DNA of 64,000 bases, taken from contig NZ_JH992941.1 of the NCBI RefSeq assembly GCF_000315485.1, positions 248,001-312,000 on the forward strand, given 5' to 3'. The notes under the pieces were generated by a model, which was not told the origin of the DNA, did not search any database, and saw only the letters and a list, made by a program, of their open reading frames with translations. Within the stretch, counting starts at the first letter, position 1. Each line of letters begins with the position of its first letter. The DNA is from Bacteroides oleiciplenus YIT 12058 (GTDB lineage Bacteria; Bacteroidota; Bacteroidia; Bacteroidales; Bacteroidaceae). The position numbers were made by a program, and so were the translations under genes. Shown piece after piece: positions 44,301 to 52,533 of this stretch.

Positions 44301-44531
44301 CGCTTCGTTGCCATGATAATATTTAGGAATGTCCAGACGGGAAATACCCGGTGACGTAGCGCGCAGTAAACTAATCTTTTCCTCAACCGTCAAACGTGAC
44401 AACAAGTCCATGATACGTTCGTGGGTGGGAGCATTCTCATTTTTATAAAGCTCCTGAGCCTGTGCCGTTCGGGTGGCACAGGCCATAAGAGCCAATAATC
44501 CTGTAAAAACAATCTTTTTAAGTGTTCTCAT
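41379..44531 (-). CDS. GH3-PA14-FnIII enzyme fused to an SGNH esterase
   Basis: This 1,050-residue exported protein has a signal peptide ending RTAQAQ. The GH3 N-domain holds the nucleophile Asp271 in KGYVVSDCGGPSLL. A PA14 domain is inserted in the GH3 C-domain (about 461-585; LQAEYFDNTKLQG ... QYTLSFTSDDGCRLSIDGK). GYGLSYTSFKYSNLQ leads into the fibronectin-like domain. From about 855 on comes an SGNH/GDSL hydrolase with Ser864 in CVGASITAGATT, IDLGGNDSKG and DGIHPDAEG. It likely removes a beta-linked sugar and an acyl group from the same substrate. It lies 7 bp upstream of GH2. Confidence 0.9.
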   Translation of the reverse strand: MRTLKKIVFTGLLALMACATRTAQAQELYKNENAPTHERIMDLLSRLTVEEKISLLRATSPGISRLDIPKYYHGNEALHGVVRPGRFTVFPQAIGLAATWNPVLQEQVATVISDEARARWNELDQGREQKSQFSDLLTFWSPTVNMARDPRWGRTPETYGEDPYLSGIMGTAFVKGLQGNDSRYLKIVSTPKHFAANNEEHNRFVCNPQISEKQLREYYLPAFEACVKDGKSASIMSAYNALNDVPCTLNAWLLTKVLRNDWGFKGYVVSDCGGPSLLVNAHKYVKTKEAAATLSIKAGLDLECGDDVYDEPLLSAYRQYMVTDADIDSAAYRVLRARMQLGLFDSGEKNPYTKISPAVIGSKEHQEVALNAARECIVLLKNQKKMLPLNAKKIKSIAVVGINAGSSEFGDYSGLPVIAPVSVLQGIKDRVGEDVKVVYAPWKSAVDGMELIQGASFPEGLQAEYFDNTKLQGTPKVRKEEWINFEPGNQAPDPFLPKSPLSVRWTGKLRPTVTGQYTLSFTSDDGCRLSIDGKMLIDAWPGHAVRTDTAAIYLEAGKDYQLKAEYYDNRDYAIAKLQWRVPQVGKVTRLDLYGEAGKAVRECETVVAVLGINKSIEREGQDRYDIQLPADQREFLQEIYKVNPNIVVVLVAGSSLAVNWMDEHVPAIVNAWYPGESGGKAVAEVLFGDYNPGGRLPLTYYRSLDELPPFDDYDITKGRTYKYFKGDVLYPFGYGLSYTSFKYSNLQVADGEEEVSVSFQLKNTGRYAGDEVAQVYVKLPEREEVMPVKELKGFERVSLKSGESKKVTIKLRKDLLRYWDEAKGKFIYPSGNYNIMVGASSADIRLQKAVSVLQKTKVVCVGASITAGATTANPATDAYPAQLGRMLGDDYKVINYGVSSCTMLRHGDFPYWKTKEYQKALASNPDVVFIDLGGNDSKGVNRPYMREFDKDCRDMIDAFAQLPSKPRIILLTPIVSFVKDSNGIYDEVIVKDVTPATISAAQKKNVEVINMHPVLDKHPELMKDGIHPDAEGSGMMAKAMYDYLISHPEK

Positions 44532-44557
44532 GGTGTTTTTCCTATTGACTATATACC

Positions 44558-46822
44558 TTACAATTTATCAGCAGACGGCGGCACTGCATCACCTGCACTA
44601 CCCCATGCCTTATTGGGCCTGTTACCCATTACCAATACCAATTTTCCTCCGTCTTTTATATCGTCATGGCTGAACCAGGGCTTATTCCATTCTTTGCCAT
44701 TCAACGTTGCAGACTGGATATATTTGTTTTCGTCTGATGTACCTTGTGCCTCTACCTCAAATACTTTTCCATTGCTCAGCATCACTTTAGCTTTAGTAAA
44801 CAAGGGGCTGCCGATGTTATAAGACGGGGAGCCCGGAGTCACCGGATAGAAACCTAAAGAAGAGAATACAACAAATGCAGACATACCGCCACCGTCTTCA
44901 TCTCCCGGCAATCCCATCAGGTCATTACGGAACCAGGTCTTCAATAATTGGCGGATACGCTTTTGTGTCTTCCAGGGCTGTCCGGCATAGTTGTAGAGAT
45001 AAGGGATATGCAAACTCGGCTCATTAGCCATAGAGAATTGGCCTACATTACCGGTATGGTCGGGTATCTGTGCATAGAAAGCATACTTGCCACGTCCCAG
45101 CGGTTCACGGAAAGTCTGGTCCAGATTAGTGATGAATTGTTTGTCGCCTCCCATCAGATTAATCAAGTCGGCTACATTATGAGGAACATCCCAACGATAT
45201 ACCCAACCATTGTTTTCGCCATAATATTCACGGGCACCCATACCTCCGGAGAAGCGGTAATCGAACGGTTCAATCCATTTGCCGTCTTTATCTTTCGGAT
45301 GGAAGAAAGCTGTTTCGGCATTATATACATTGCGATAATTATGAGCACACTTCAGATAGTGGGCAGCATCATCCTTCTTACCCAGCATATCGGCAATTCT
45401 CGATAAGCACCATTGGTCATACGAAGTTCCCAATGTAACGGCAATCGGCTGGCGTTTCTCAAACGGATGCACATTCGGGTCTGTTTCCTTCTCTCCTGCC
45501 TGGAGCGCCGGGATATATCCGTTTTTCTTATAGAAATCATCAATCCAACCGGCAGCAGCACCCGACCACGGAGCCAATGTCTTTTCTTCTATACCTTTAC
45601 GGCAGGCTTCATAAGCTTTTTCCAAATCAAATTTCAATCCTTTGGCGGCTGCATCGGCCACAGTTGCTACGGCATGGTTGGAGTTCATACGGCGGGAATC
45701 ACCTGTAATCTCGGGGAAAGTAGGCATCCACATATCGCCCATTTGTTCTGCCATGCGCAGATAAGAATCAATCACATTCTTTTCTGTTCCTTCGTCAATC
45801 AGCAGACGCAAAGGGTGGGCAGCACGATAAGTATCCCAAATCCAATCGTCCGTATAGAAAGGTTCGCCATTATCTTCGTGTATCTTTCCGTCGAATGCAC
45901 TGAAATAACGACCGTCTTCACTGATGCAAACCGGACGTTCGAACACGCGATAAAGTGATGTATAAAAAATCTGTTTATCGGACTCACTACCGCCTTCTAC
46001 CTGAATATCACCCAAGGCTTTATCCCACGTCTGGCGTCCCTTCTCTGCCAGTGCTTGCAGATTATAGTCAGGCAATTCACGTTGCAGATTCTTCTTTGCC
46101 TGCTCTTCACTTATAAATGAAATACCATAGCGCAGATTTACCGTCTTAGTTCCATCAGCAAAGTGCAAAACGGCACAAGCATTGCGTCCTTCGGCGTCCT
46201 TCTGAGAAGCATCTATCTTGCCATCAACCAGAATACCGGTCTCTATGGGAGCAATGTCCGACTCGATGTACAAATACACGCGTGTATTATTCTCCAACTG
46301 CTGATAACCGCTCACAAATCCGTCGCCTGCCTTGATGGCACCGTTACGTGAGTTAATCATCATATACACCGGCTTGCCTTGTTGTCCATACTCTATCTGA
46401 TAGAGAGCCGACTGGTGGGAAGGCGCATATTTCACGTTGATTTCCTCATCATCCAGGATCACCTCATAATAATAGGGTTTCAGTTTCTCATCGTCATAGC
46501 TATAAGCTACAACCGGACGCAGATTATCTCCCTGATACGGACTCAGATTAAAAGCAGAACTACCACGGTGACTGGTCACAATCAAGGGAAGTCCATTCAA
46601 CATATCCGTTGTATAATCCGCCCGTTCCGGGTAAACACGAAGCATGCTGTTCGGCAAATGAATAGTGGGGAAAGTAGGAACCAGCAAATGGCTGATATTT
46701 CCCATGTAGGGATTTACGTAGTCAACCGGACCTTTGACGGTGGCTACTTGGTTTTGTACTCCTCCACAAGCACCCAACACGGAAACTAAAGCTACAGAGG
46801 CTAAGCAATGTGTAAATTTCAT
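44558..46822 (-). CDS. GH92 alpha-mannosidase
   Basis: This 754-residue lipoprotein (SVLGACGGVQ lipobox) of the Ca2+-dependent inverting GH92 family has an N-terminal beta-sandwich beginning VDYVNPYMGNISHLL. The (alpha/alpha)6 domain contains WDTYRAAHPL, FSMANEPSLHIPYLYNYAG and GLPGDEDGGGMSAFVVFSSLGFYP, which hold the conserved catalytic acids. GH92 enzymes are exo-alpha-mannosidases (1,2; 1,3; 1,4; 1,6 by member). An internal promoter (46859-46866) suggests that expression from here downstream can be separate from the susC promoter. Confidence 0.92.
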   Translation of the reverse strand: MKFTHCLASVALVSVLGACGGVQNQVATVKGPVDYVNPYMGNISHLLVPTFPTIHLPNSMLRVYPERADYTTDMLNGLPLIVTSHRGSSAFNLSPYQGDNLRPVVAYSYDDEKLKPYYYEVILDDEEINVKYAPSHQSALYQIEYGQQGKPVYMMINSRNGAIKAGDGFVSGYQQLENNTRVYLYIESDIAPIETGILVDGKIDASQKDAEGRNACAVLHFADGTKTVNLRYGISFISEEQAKKNLQRELPDYNLQALAEKGRQTWDKALGDIQVEGGSESDKQIFYTSLYRVFERPVCISEDGRYFSAFDGKIHEDNGEPFYTDDWIWDTYRAAHPLRLLIDEGTEKNVIDSYLRMAEQMGDMWMPTFPEITGDSRRMNSNHAVATVADAAAKGLKFDLEKAYEACRKGIEEKTLAPWSGAAAGWIDDFYKKNGYIPALQAGEKETDPNVHPFEKRQPIAVTLGTSYDQWCLSRIADMLGKKDDAAHYLKCAHNYRNVYNAETAFFHPKDKDGKWIEPFDYRFSGGMGAREYYGENNGWVYRWDVPHNVADLINLMGGDKQFITNLDQTFREPLGRGKYAFYAQIPDHTGNVGQFSMANEPSLHIPYLYNYAGQPWKTQKRIRQLLKTWFRNDLMGLPGDEDGGGMSAFVVFSSLGFYPVTPGSPSYNIGSPLFTKAKVMLSNGKVFEVEAQGTSDENKYIQSATLNGKEWNKPWFSHDDIKDGGKLVLVMGNRPNKAWGSAGDAVPPSADKL

Positions 46823-46858
46823 AATATAACAGTTTTAGTTTATATTTATTCTCGAAGG

Positions 46859-46866
46859 CAAATATA
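46859..46866 (-). promoter_or_regulatory. Internal PUL promoter before GH92
   Basis: On the minus strand TATATTTG matches TAnnTTTG 37 bp upstream of the GH92 start, in a 120-bp gap with no terminator visible. Confidence 0.5.
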
Positions 46867-46942
46867 AGGATTGACACTTCCCCTTTCGATTAAAAAAGAC
46901 TTAATAGCCGATTAATATTAAGTAAAGCAGCTAATTTGTCTA

Positions 46943-48409
46943 CTATTTAACCATATTTTCAATCAATTCTATTATTTTCTCCGGTTTTTGGGGAGCAATC
47001 GGATAATGTCCGCGTCCAGCATCTATAATTACTGTCATCTTACCGGTATAGCGTTTCTTAACTTCACCTGTCTGGGTTTTCAGGTTGGGGTCCAGACTGC
47101 CACAAGCATGTAGAATAGGAACTTTAGCCTTGCTAAGTGGTTTCAGATTATCCAAAGGCTGCATCTTTGCCAAAGACGAACGCAAAATAGGATTCTCTCC
47201 ATAAATTCCGGCAATCTTATCCGGATTTTCAATTGCCCAGGCATAGACTTCACCTGTTGCACCTCCACGTCCGGCCATCACAGGATGTGGAGCAAATCCC
47301 TTATTCACAAGATAGTTATACGTAATGTTCCACTGGTCGAACAAAGGCCCGTCAGCATTATAAGCTATAGGAGCAACCACTATGTGAAAACCACGTGCAA
47401 GTAATCCCAAATCAACAACAGAACTGCCATCCGGCTGATCACAGCGGAAGATCCAGGGATTTCCGGTAGCAGGTTTCTCAGGAGTAATGACTGTAACCAA
47501 TCCTTCCACCCCTTCCAGTGAGAACTGATATTTATTGTAATTACCCGCAAAATAAGGTCCCCATGAAGTTACCCAAAGTTTATCATGTTTGGCATATGAG
47601 TAAACAGGATCTGTACTGTAGAAATTACTTTTCTTATACTTATCGGGCAGAAATCCAGGTTTTGCAGCAGGCTTCGCCTTGTAAGCCTGTTCGATAAAAT
47701 CGGCAATAACATTCGGATCTTGCAAACTGTGCGGATGATGCGCCGTACCATCCTTAATCAGTACCGACATGCGTCCGCCATTACCCTGATAAACACCCTG
47801 AATAGCATAAGTATTATTGAGTATAGGATCAATACTGCCACAAATATTCAGGATAGGAACATCCTGCCGGGCAAGCTTGTCCATACTCATCAGGCTCTTC
47901 TGCGAAAGTCCGGGATTGTCGGCGCAAATAGCCAATACTTTGTCGGGATGCTCAGTTCCCCAGGTAAAAGAATTGGCTCCGCCACGGCTCATGCCGATAA
48001 ATGCAGGTTTAGGCGAGAGACCATGTTCATTGACCAAAAAATTATACCATACTTCCCATGTCTGGTCAGGGTCGGTAGTGATATAAGCAATATGGAAGCC
48101 ACGCTTCAACAGTTCTATTTCAGCTTGTGGCTGATGGTCCCAATAACAGCCACGCCACGACCAGGGATTACCTTCAGCAGCCTGTTTCGGAACAACGACT
48201 ATACATCTGCGCATCCCCTTTTCCGGTCCTGCAACGCCAGCCCCCTCACGTTCTGTAGCCTTTATCGGCTGAATCTGAAATGTTGTTTCACTCATTACAA
48301 AATCATAGCGGTCGAAGCCATGCCAGTTCGTTTTCTCACCGGTAAAGGTCTGAGCCTTAAGTTGTACGGTTGCAAGAAAAAGAAAGAAAAAAAGACATAT
48401 ATTTTTCAT
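46943..48409 (-). CDS. Tandem alpha/beta-hydrolase, second half without the catalytic Ser
   Basis: This 488-residue exported protein (signal ending VQLKAQ) consists of two similar alpha/beta-hydrolase domains. The first (about 75-240) has GNPWSWRGCYWDHQP, RGFHIAYITTD, and nucleophile elbow FIGMSRGGANS with Ser140, then NICGSIDPILN and the HHPHSLQDP His. The second (about 310-488) has GNPWIFRCDQPDG, RGFHIVVAPIA, elbow VMAGRGGATGE with Gly380 in place of Ser, HACGSLDPNLK and GRGHYPIAPQKP. The first half is thus probably an esterase/deacetylase and the second a pseudo-domain. Location in the PUL suggests removal of acyl groups from the glycan. Confidence 0.85.
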   Translation of the reverse strand: MKNICLFFFLFLATVQLKAQTFTGEKTNWHGFDRYDFVMSETTFQIQPIKATEREGAGVAGPEKGMRRCIVVVPKQAAEGNPWSWRGCYWDHQPQAEIELLKRGFHIAYITTDPDQTWEVWYNFLVNEHGLSPKPAFIGMSRGGANSFTWGTEHPDKVLAICADNPGLSQKSLMSMDKLARQDVPILNICGSIDPILNNTYAIQGVYQGNGGRMSVLIKDGTAHHPHSLQDPNVIADFIEQAYKAKPAAKPGFLPDKYKKSNFYSTDPVYSYAKHDKLWVTSWGPYFAGNYNKYQFSLEGVEGLVTVITPEKPATGNPWIFRCDQPDGSSVVDLGLLARGFHIVVAPIAYNADGPLFDQWNITYNYLVNKGFAPHPVMAGRGGATGEVYAWAIENPDKIAGIYGENPILRSSLAKMQPLDNLKPLSKAKVPILHACGSLDPNLKTQTGEVKKRYTGKMTVIIDAGRGHYPIAPQKPEKIIELIENMVK

Positions 48410-48464
48410 CTCACTGTTGTTTTTTTCATTAACCCCTCTACGAGGAGCTTAGCCTTTCAAATAA

Positions 48465-50105
48465 TCATTTCTGTCCCCGGGTCTGTTTTACCATCTGTAT
48501 GGTGCCATCCGGATTATAGTATAACTTGTCTACGCAAACCGAACGAAGATTTCCCTGTCCCGAAACATCGGAAGTGTGATAGAAAGCATACCATTCACCT
48601 TTATACTCAACGATGGAGCCGTGACTGGTATCACAGGTGGTAGGTCCCAGATAAATGCCCTGATACTTCCACGGTCCCAGTGGAGAATCACTGGTAGCAT
48701 AGTTCAAGCGGTTGGCACCCGGATTATTATCAGCATACGAGAGATAATAAACTCCATTTCTTTTGTGTACCCAGGCAGCCTCATGGAAATCGTTCAGACC
48801 GGTCATCGGTTTTACCGCACCGTCTAGTTTTGTCCAGTCGTCTTTCCGTAGTTTACCACCATAACACTTGCCACCGCCGCCGTTATAGATATAGGGTTGC
48901 CCGTCATCATCTATAAACACGCAAGGATCAATTTCGGCAGGCATACCTTCCACATAAGATACTACGCGAAATTCTTTATTCGGATATTTGCTGGTGGCCA
49001 CACCCACACGCCAAGTACTATTCCAGTTGGCAGCATTGGAGGGGTGCGGGAAGTAAAAGTAATAGGTCTGGTTCGCAGGATTGTAAACGCAATCAGGAGC
49101 CCACATGAAACCATCACAGCCCCAACCTGCATGTTTCCGCACAGTAGCCGCATTCATTATTTCACCATGATCCGTCCAGTTCACCATATCTTCAGTAGAG
49201 AAAACGTGATAGCGGTCCATGCGGTCGCAACCAAGTGCGGGTTCCATATCATGCGAAGCATATACGTAAAGCACCTCTTTTCCATCGATATTCCATACAT
49301 GTGCCGAAGCATCAGCCGTATAGAGAGGGCCTTTCAGCCAACTATTGTACATCGGTGAATCGAAACCCGTGAAAAGAGGGTTACTCATAGACTTAGTGAC
49401 CGGGTAAGTGAAGGAATTGGAAAGATCTTCCAGTTTTCCCGTACGCCTAAATACAAACTTATCTATATTTCCCGGCGTACTGCCAAAGTATTTCAGGACA
49501 TGCTTGCCTTTGGTCAACTGGATGTTCCCGACAGTTGCCTTATGGATGAAATCAGTCCAGCCCCCAAGAGGCATAGCGATGCCACGGCTTGCACCACGTC
49601 CGTCCACCTCAAAGTAGAAGCTGCCTTCGGAACCGTCTCCCTTCACACAGTAAGTATCAATGGAGTAAGCACCATCTTCATCTACTTCAATCGTATAGCA
49701 CATCCATTCGCCCGGTTGCACATCACCAATATAATAACCTCCGGAAGCATTGCCGTCCGCACGTACATCGACCGCATGAGCACCTCTATAACCTACATCA
49801 GCAGGTTTGGTATCACTTTCATAATAAGCCACATTCTGTGCCCCTTCATCAAAGTCTTCCGCCTCCAAAGTTCCGGGAACATGATGCGGTCCCTTATAAG
49901 GTGTTCCCTTATATGCTTTGAGAAATGCTTCGGAGTCATAATCCAAATCATCATCATATTCATAGGGACCTTCCGGAGGAGTTACTACCGGAGGCTCAAC
50001 CTCCGGGGAATCAACTTCCGGAGGGGTATCATTATCGCCGCAAGCCACAAAAGCAAGCAATACGAATCCTAAGCCAAATCGAAATAAGTAGGTAGGCAAT
50101 TGCAT
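48465..50105 (-). CDS. CBM6-GH43 lipoprotein (copy 2)
   Basis: This 546-residue lipoprotein (LAFVACGDND) has a Pro/Glu-rich linker after the lipid anchor (residues 25-50). A CBM6-like domain covers about 75-215 (GTLEAEDFDEGAQNVAYYES, YIGDVQPGEWMCYTIEV, LKYFGSTPGNIDKFVFRR). The GH43 propeller covers about 240-546, with base Asp in LYTADASAHVW, IDPCVFIDDDG and acid Glu in NDFHEAAWVHK. The propeller is very close to the other two GH43 proteins of this PUL. The acidic Pro linker fits a surface-exposed enzyme. It lies 6 bp downstream of the next GH43 gene. Confidence 0.9.
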   Translation of the reverse strand: MQLPTYLFRFGLGFVLLAFVACGDNDTPPEVDSPEVEPPVVTPPEGPYEYDDDLDYDSEAFLKAYKGTPYKGPHHVPGTLEAEDFDEGAQNVAYYESDTKPADVGYRGAHAVDVRADGNASGGYYIGDVQPGEWMCYTIEVDEDGAYSIDTYCVKGDGSEGSFYFEVDGRGASRGIAMPLGGWTDFIHKATVGNIQLTKGKHVLKYFGSTPGNIDKFVFRRTGKLEDLSNSFTYPVTKSMSNPLFTGFDSPMYNSWLKGPLYTADASAHVWNIDGKEVLYVYASHDMEPALGCDRMDRYHVFSTEDMVNWTDHGEIMNAATVRKHAGWGCDGFMWAPDCVYNPANQTYYFYFPHPSNAANWNSTWRVGVATSKYPNKEFRVVSYVEGMPAEIDPCVFIDDDGQPYIYNGGGGKCYGGKLRKDDWTKLDGAVKPMTGLNDFHEAAWVHKRNGVYYLSYADNNPGANRLNYATSDSPLGPWKYQGIYLGPTTCDTSHGSIVEYKGEWYAFYHTSDVSGQGNLRSVCVDKLYYNPDGTIQMVKQTRGQK

Positions 50106-50111
50106 AAGAGA

Positions 50112-51086
50112 TTATTTAGTTTGTTTCACCACTTGTATGGTGCCATCCGGATTATAATAGAGTTTATCTACACAAATAGAGCGAAGATTACCTCTACCTG
50201 AAATAGAACAATTATGATAGAAAGCATACCATTCTCCATTATATTCCGCAATAGAGCCATGACTTGTATCACAACCTGTAGGCTCCAGATAAATACCCTG
50301 ATAGGTCCATGGTCCCAACGGAGAGTTACTTGTTGCATAGTTCAGGCGATTAGCTCCCTTGCCATTCTCTGCATGGTTGTCAGCATAGGATAAATAATAC
50401 ATACCGTCTTTTTTATGTATCCAGGCAGCCTCATGGAAATCCTTCAAACCTTCCATTGCATGCAGTGGTTCAGCCAATTCCATCATGTTGTCTTTCATTT
50501 TGGCACCTACACAACGGCCTCCGCCACCATAATAGAAGTAAGCTTGTCCATCATCATCTACAAAGACACAGGGATCTATCATAGCAAAACAATCGTCTTC
50601 CATTCCTATCATGTCTATATACTTATCTTGTACAGTGAAGTCCTTGGCAGGATGTTTGCTGGTAGCTATGCCCACTCTCCAGGTATTGTTCCAGTCATCG
50701 CCACTCGGGTGCGGAAAGTAAAAGTAGTAAGTACCATTCTTATAAGCACAATCGGGTGCCCACATGAAACCTCCATCTTTACGTCCCCAGGATACCTGCG
50801 AAGAATTCAGAATTTCCCCATGATCCGTCCAGTTCACCATGTCATCCGTAGAGAATACATGATAGCGGTCCATCAAATCACACCCACGCGGAGGATCGAT
50901 ATCATGAGAAGCATAGACATACAGACGTCCGTCTTCCCATACATGAGCTGAAGGATCGGCTGTATACATGTGAGTAACGAAAGGATTCGGTCCTAAAGTA
51001 ACTGTTTTAGCTTGCTTTTGGCTGTTACAACTCATCAATGTCAACGACGAGACAGCCAAAGTAATCAAATAATTTTTCATACGCAT
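50112..51086 (-). CDS. GH43 lipoprotein (copy 3)
   Basis: This 324-residue lipoprotein (LTLMSCNSQK lipobox) is a single GH43 propeller. It has base Asp in MYTADPSAHVW, IDPCVFVDDDG and acid Glu in KDFHEAAWIHK. It shares long stretches with copy 1 at the N-terminal half (DIDPPRGCDLMDRYHVFST) and with copy 2 at the C-terminal half (GCDTSHGSI, GNLRSxCVDKLYYNPDGTIQ). The start at 51086 (MRMKNYLIT) is chosen because a TAATTTTG promoter lies at 51114-51121. 51080 is also possible. Confidence 0.9.
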   Translation of the reverse strand: MRMKNYLITLAVSSLTLMSCNSQKQAKTVTLGPNPFVTHMYTADPSAHVWEDGRLYVYASHDIDPPRGCDLMDRYHVFSTDDMVNWTDHGEILNSSQVSWGRKDGGFMWAPDCAYKNGTYYFYFPHPSGDDWNNTWRVGIATSKHPAKDFTVQDKYIDMIGMEDDCFAMIDPCVFVDDDGQAYFYYGGGGRCVGAKMKDNMMELAEPLHAMEGLKDFHEAAWIHKKDGMYYLSYADNHAENGKGANRLNYATSNSPLGPWTYQGIYLEPTGCDTSHGSIAEYNGEWYAFYHNCSISGRGNLRSICVDKLYYNPDGTIQVVKQTK

Positions 51087-51113
51087 TTTTATAGTTTTAA
51101 TATTTAATACGAG

Positions 51114-51121
51114 CAAAATTA
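51114..51121 (-). promoter_or_regulatory. Internal PUL promoter before GH43 copy 3
   Basis: On the minus strand TAATTTTG fits TAnnTTTG 28 bp upstream of the GH43 start, in the 149-bp gap to the GH71/99-like gene. Confidence 0.4.
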
Positions 51122-51235
51122 AAGTCGCATGATTAACAAAGCTCTTAATTTCAACTTAATAATTCGCTGTTTTTTTCTTTTGATAGAAATAAGCGACCGA
51201 TATGCCGCATAATATAAAATTTTAGTGCCGTCTTC

Positions 51236-52495
51236 TTATTTCATATCCCGCCGGGGCATTTCAAAGCTCAGCGGTTTTTCATGACGAAGCATCTTTGCCG
51301 CCTCACCCGTCAGCCACAGGTAATGGTCGGACGGCATTCCATCCATACCCACAAACTTGACTTCCTTGCCCACCGGAGGATTGTCCGTACACTTGAAGAT
51401 TGCAGTACCTTCGTTTACTTCATCGAACATGGCTACATACAACATTGTAGCACCTGCATTGATGGCAGTGGAAATCTGTTGCCAATAGAAACGGCCACCT
51501 TGACGGGGAATAGAACCGGAAGGTTTCACATCATCCTTAAATGCATGGCGGCTCAGATTATGCCAACTAAACCCCGGGGTTACACAAGGCACATAACCAA
51601 TGTTATTCTCTTTACACCAAGCAATATCATCGAGGATAACGTCCCGATAACGGTCCATATCATTGTGGAGCAACGGAGTAAAACGCTGCACCATCCATGG
51701 CAGAACAATATCCGCCTGTTTGATAAGTTCGTGCAGGTAAGGGTCGTGTATGCAATCGGCATTCAGGTCTCTCCAGAAAGTAGGTACACCCAACATTACG
51801 CTACAGCCTCCATATTCCGGATCATTCTTGAGGAAATCAATGAAACGTTCCAAGCCGATATTACGAATATCGTACGGACGGTCGGGAAAACCGACTCCCC
51901 AGATGGTAACCAACGGTTTGCCATTATAAAAGACATAAGTCTGTTCCCCTGCCTGATTAGTTACACGCAACGAATCAACCAGGTATTTCCAGTCGTCAAT
52001 CAGCATGGAGCAATCTTCACCTTTAGCCGCCAGCCCAGACAAATCATACATTACCCCGATAGCGCGTCCATACTTGGAAGCCGCTTTCATGGCATGTTCC
52101 AGCACTGTGCTTCGTTTACGTGCTTCCGGTCGGGCAGCTCCAAAGAAACGTTGCATAAATACGCCGTCCAGTCCATACTCTTTCATCCATTTGAAATGCA
52201 GGTCGACCGTGCTCTCATCCGTAGAACAGAAGAAACGGGCAGTAGAGCCATCCGCCAGTTTCTGCCCTGTGGGATACGTTTTCTCATACTCGCTTACATC
52301 CGGCCACATATCAATGCGGACACTATTCTCATCCGGGTACATTACCCCTTTCCTCGGTTGATGAAACCAGCCCTGGTACCCCGCCATAACCAGACCTTTA
52401 TAAGAAGGATATTTAGTATTCTTAGAGTGTTTGGGCGCTGCATTCAGCCCCCCGAACAAGAAAAAAACGAATAATAGTAAAAAGCATTTCTTCAT
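51236..52495 (-). CDS. GH71/GH99-like glycosidase (copy 1)
   Basis: This 419-residue exported protein has a signal peptide ending GGLNAA. It shows the barrel features of the GH71/GH99-like group: YKGLVMAGYQGWFHQP, RIDMWPDVSEYEKTYP, LHFKWMKEYGLDGVFMQRFF, VMYDLSG, VTIWGVGFPDRPYD, LPWMVQRFT and MLYVAMFDEVNEGTAIFK. GH99 enzymes are endo-alpha-mannosidases/mannanases and GH71 enzymes are alpha-1,3-glucanases. The acids DE in MFDEVNEGT are likely active-site residues. It is paralogous to the protein at 57,216, which carries a lipid anchor. No lipobox is seen here, so it is probably periplasmic. Confidence 0.82.
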   Translation of the reverse strand: MKKCFLLLFVFFLFGGLNAAPKHSKNTKYPSYKGLVMAGYQGWFHQPRKGVMYPDENSVRIDMWPDVSEYEKTYPTGQKLADGSTARFFCSTDESTVDLHFKWMKEYGLDGVFMQRFFGAARPEARKRSTVLEHAMKAASKYGRAIGVMYDLSGLAAKGEDCSMLIDDWKYLVDSLRVTNQAGEQTYVFYNGKPLVTIWGVGFPDRPYDIRNIGLERFIDFLKNDPEYGGCSVMLGVPTFWRDLNADCIHDPYLHELIKQADIVLPWMVQRFTPLLHNDMDRYRDVILDDIAWCKENNIGYVPCVTPGFSWHNLSRHAFKDDVKPSGSIPRQGGRFYWQQISTAINAGATMLYVAMFDEVNEGTAIFKCTDNPPVGKEVKFVGMDGMPSDHYLWLTGEAAKMLRHEKPLSFEMPRRDMK

Positions 52496-52533
52496 GGTAG
52501 CAATAATTTAAGTGGGTATTAATATTTCTGTTG

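Noticed and set aside
51281..52474. Long plus-strand open frame (397 codons) opposite the GH71/99-like gene
   Set aside because: It is the antisense shadow of a well-supported gene with signal peptide and family motifs, and its translation is Arg/His/Ile-rich without any domain.
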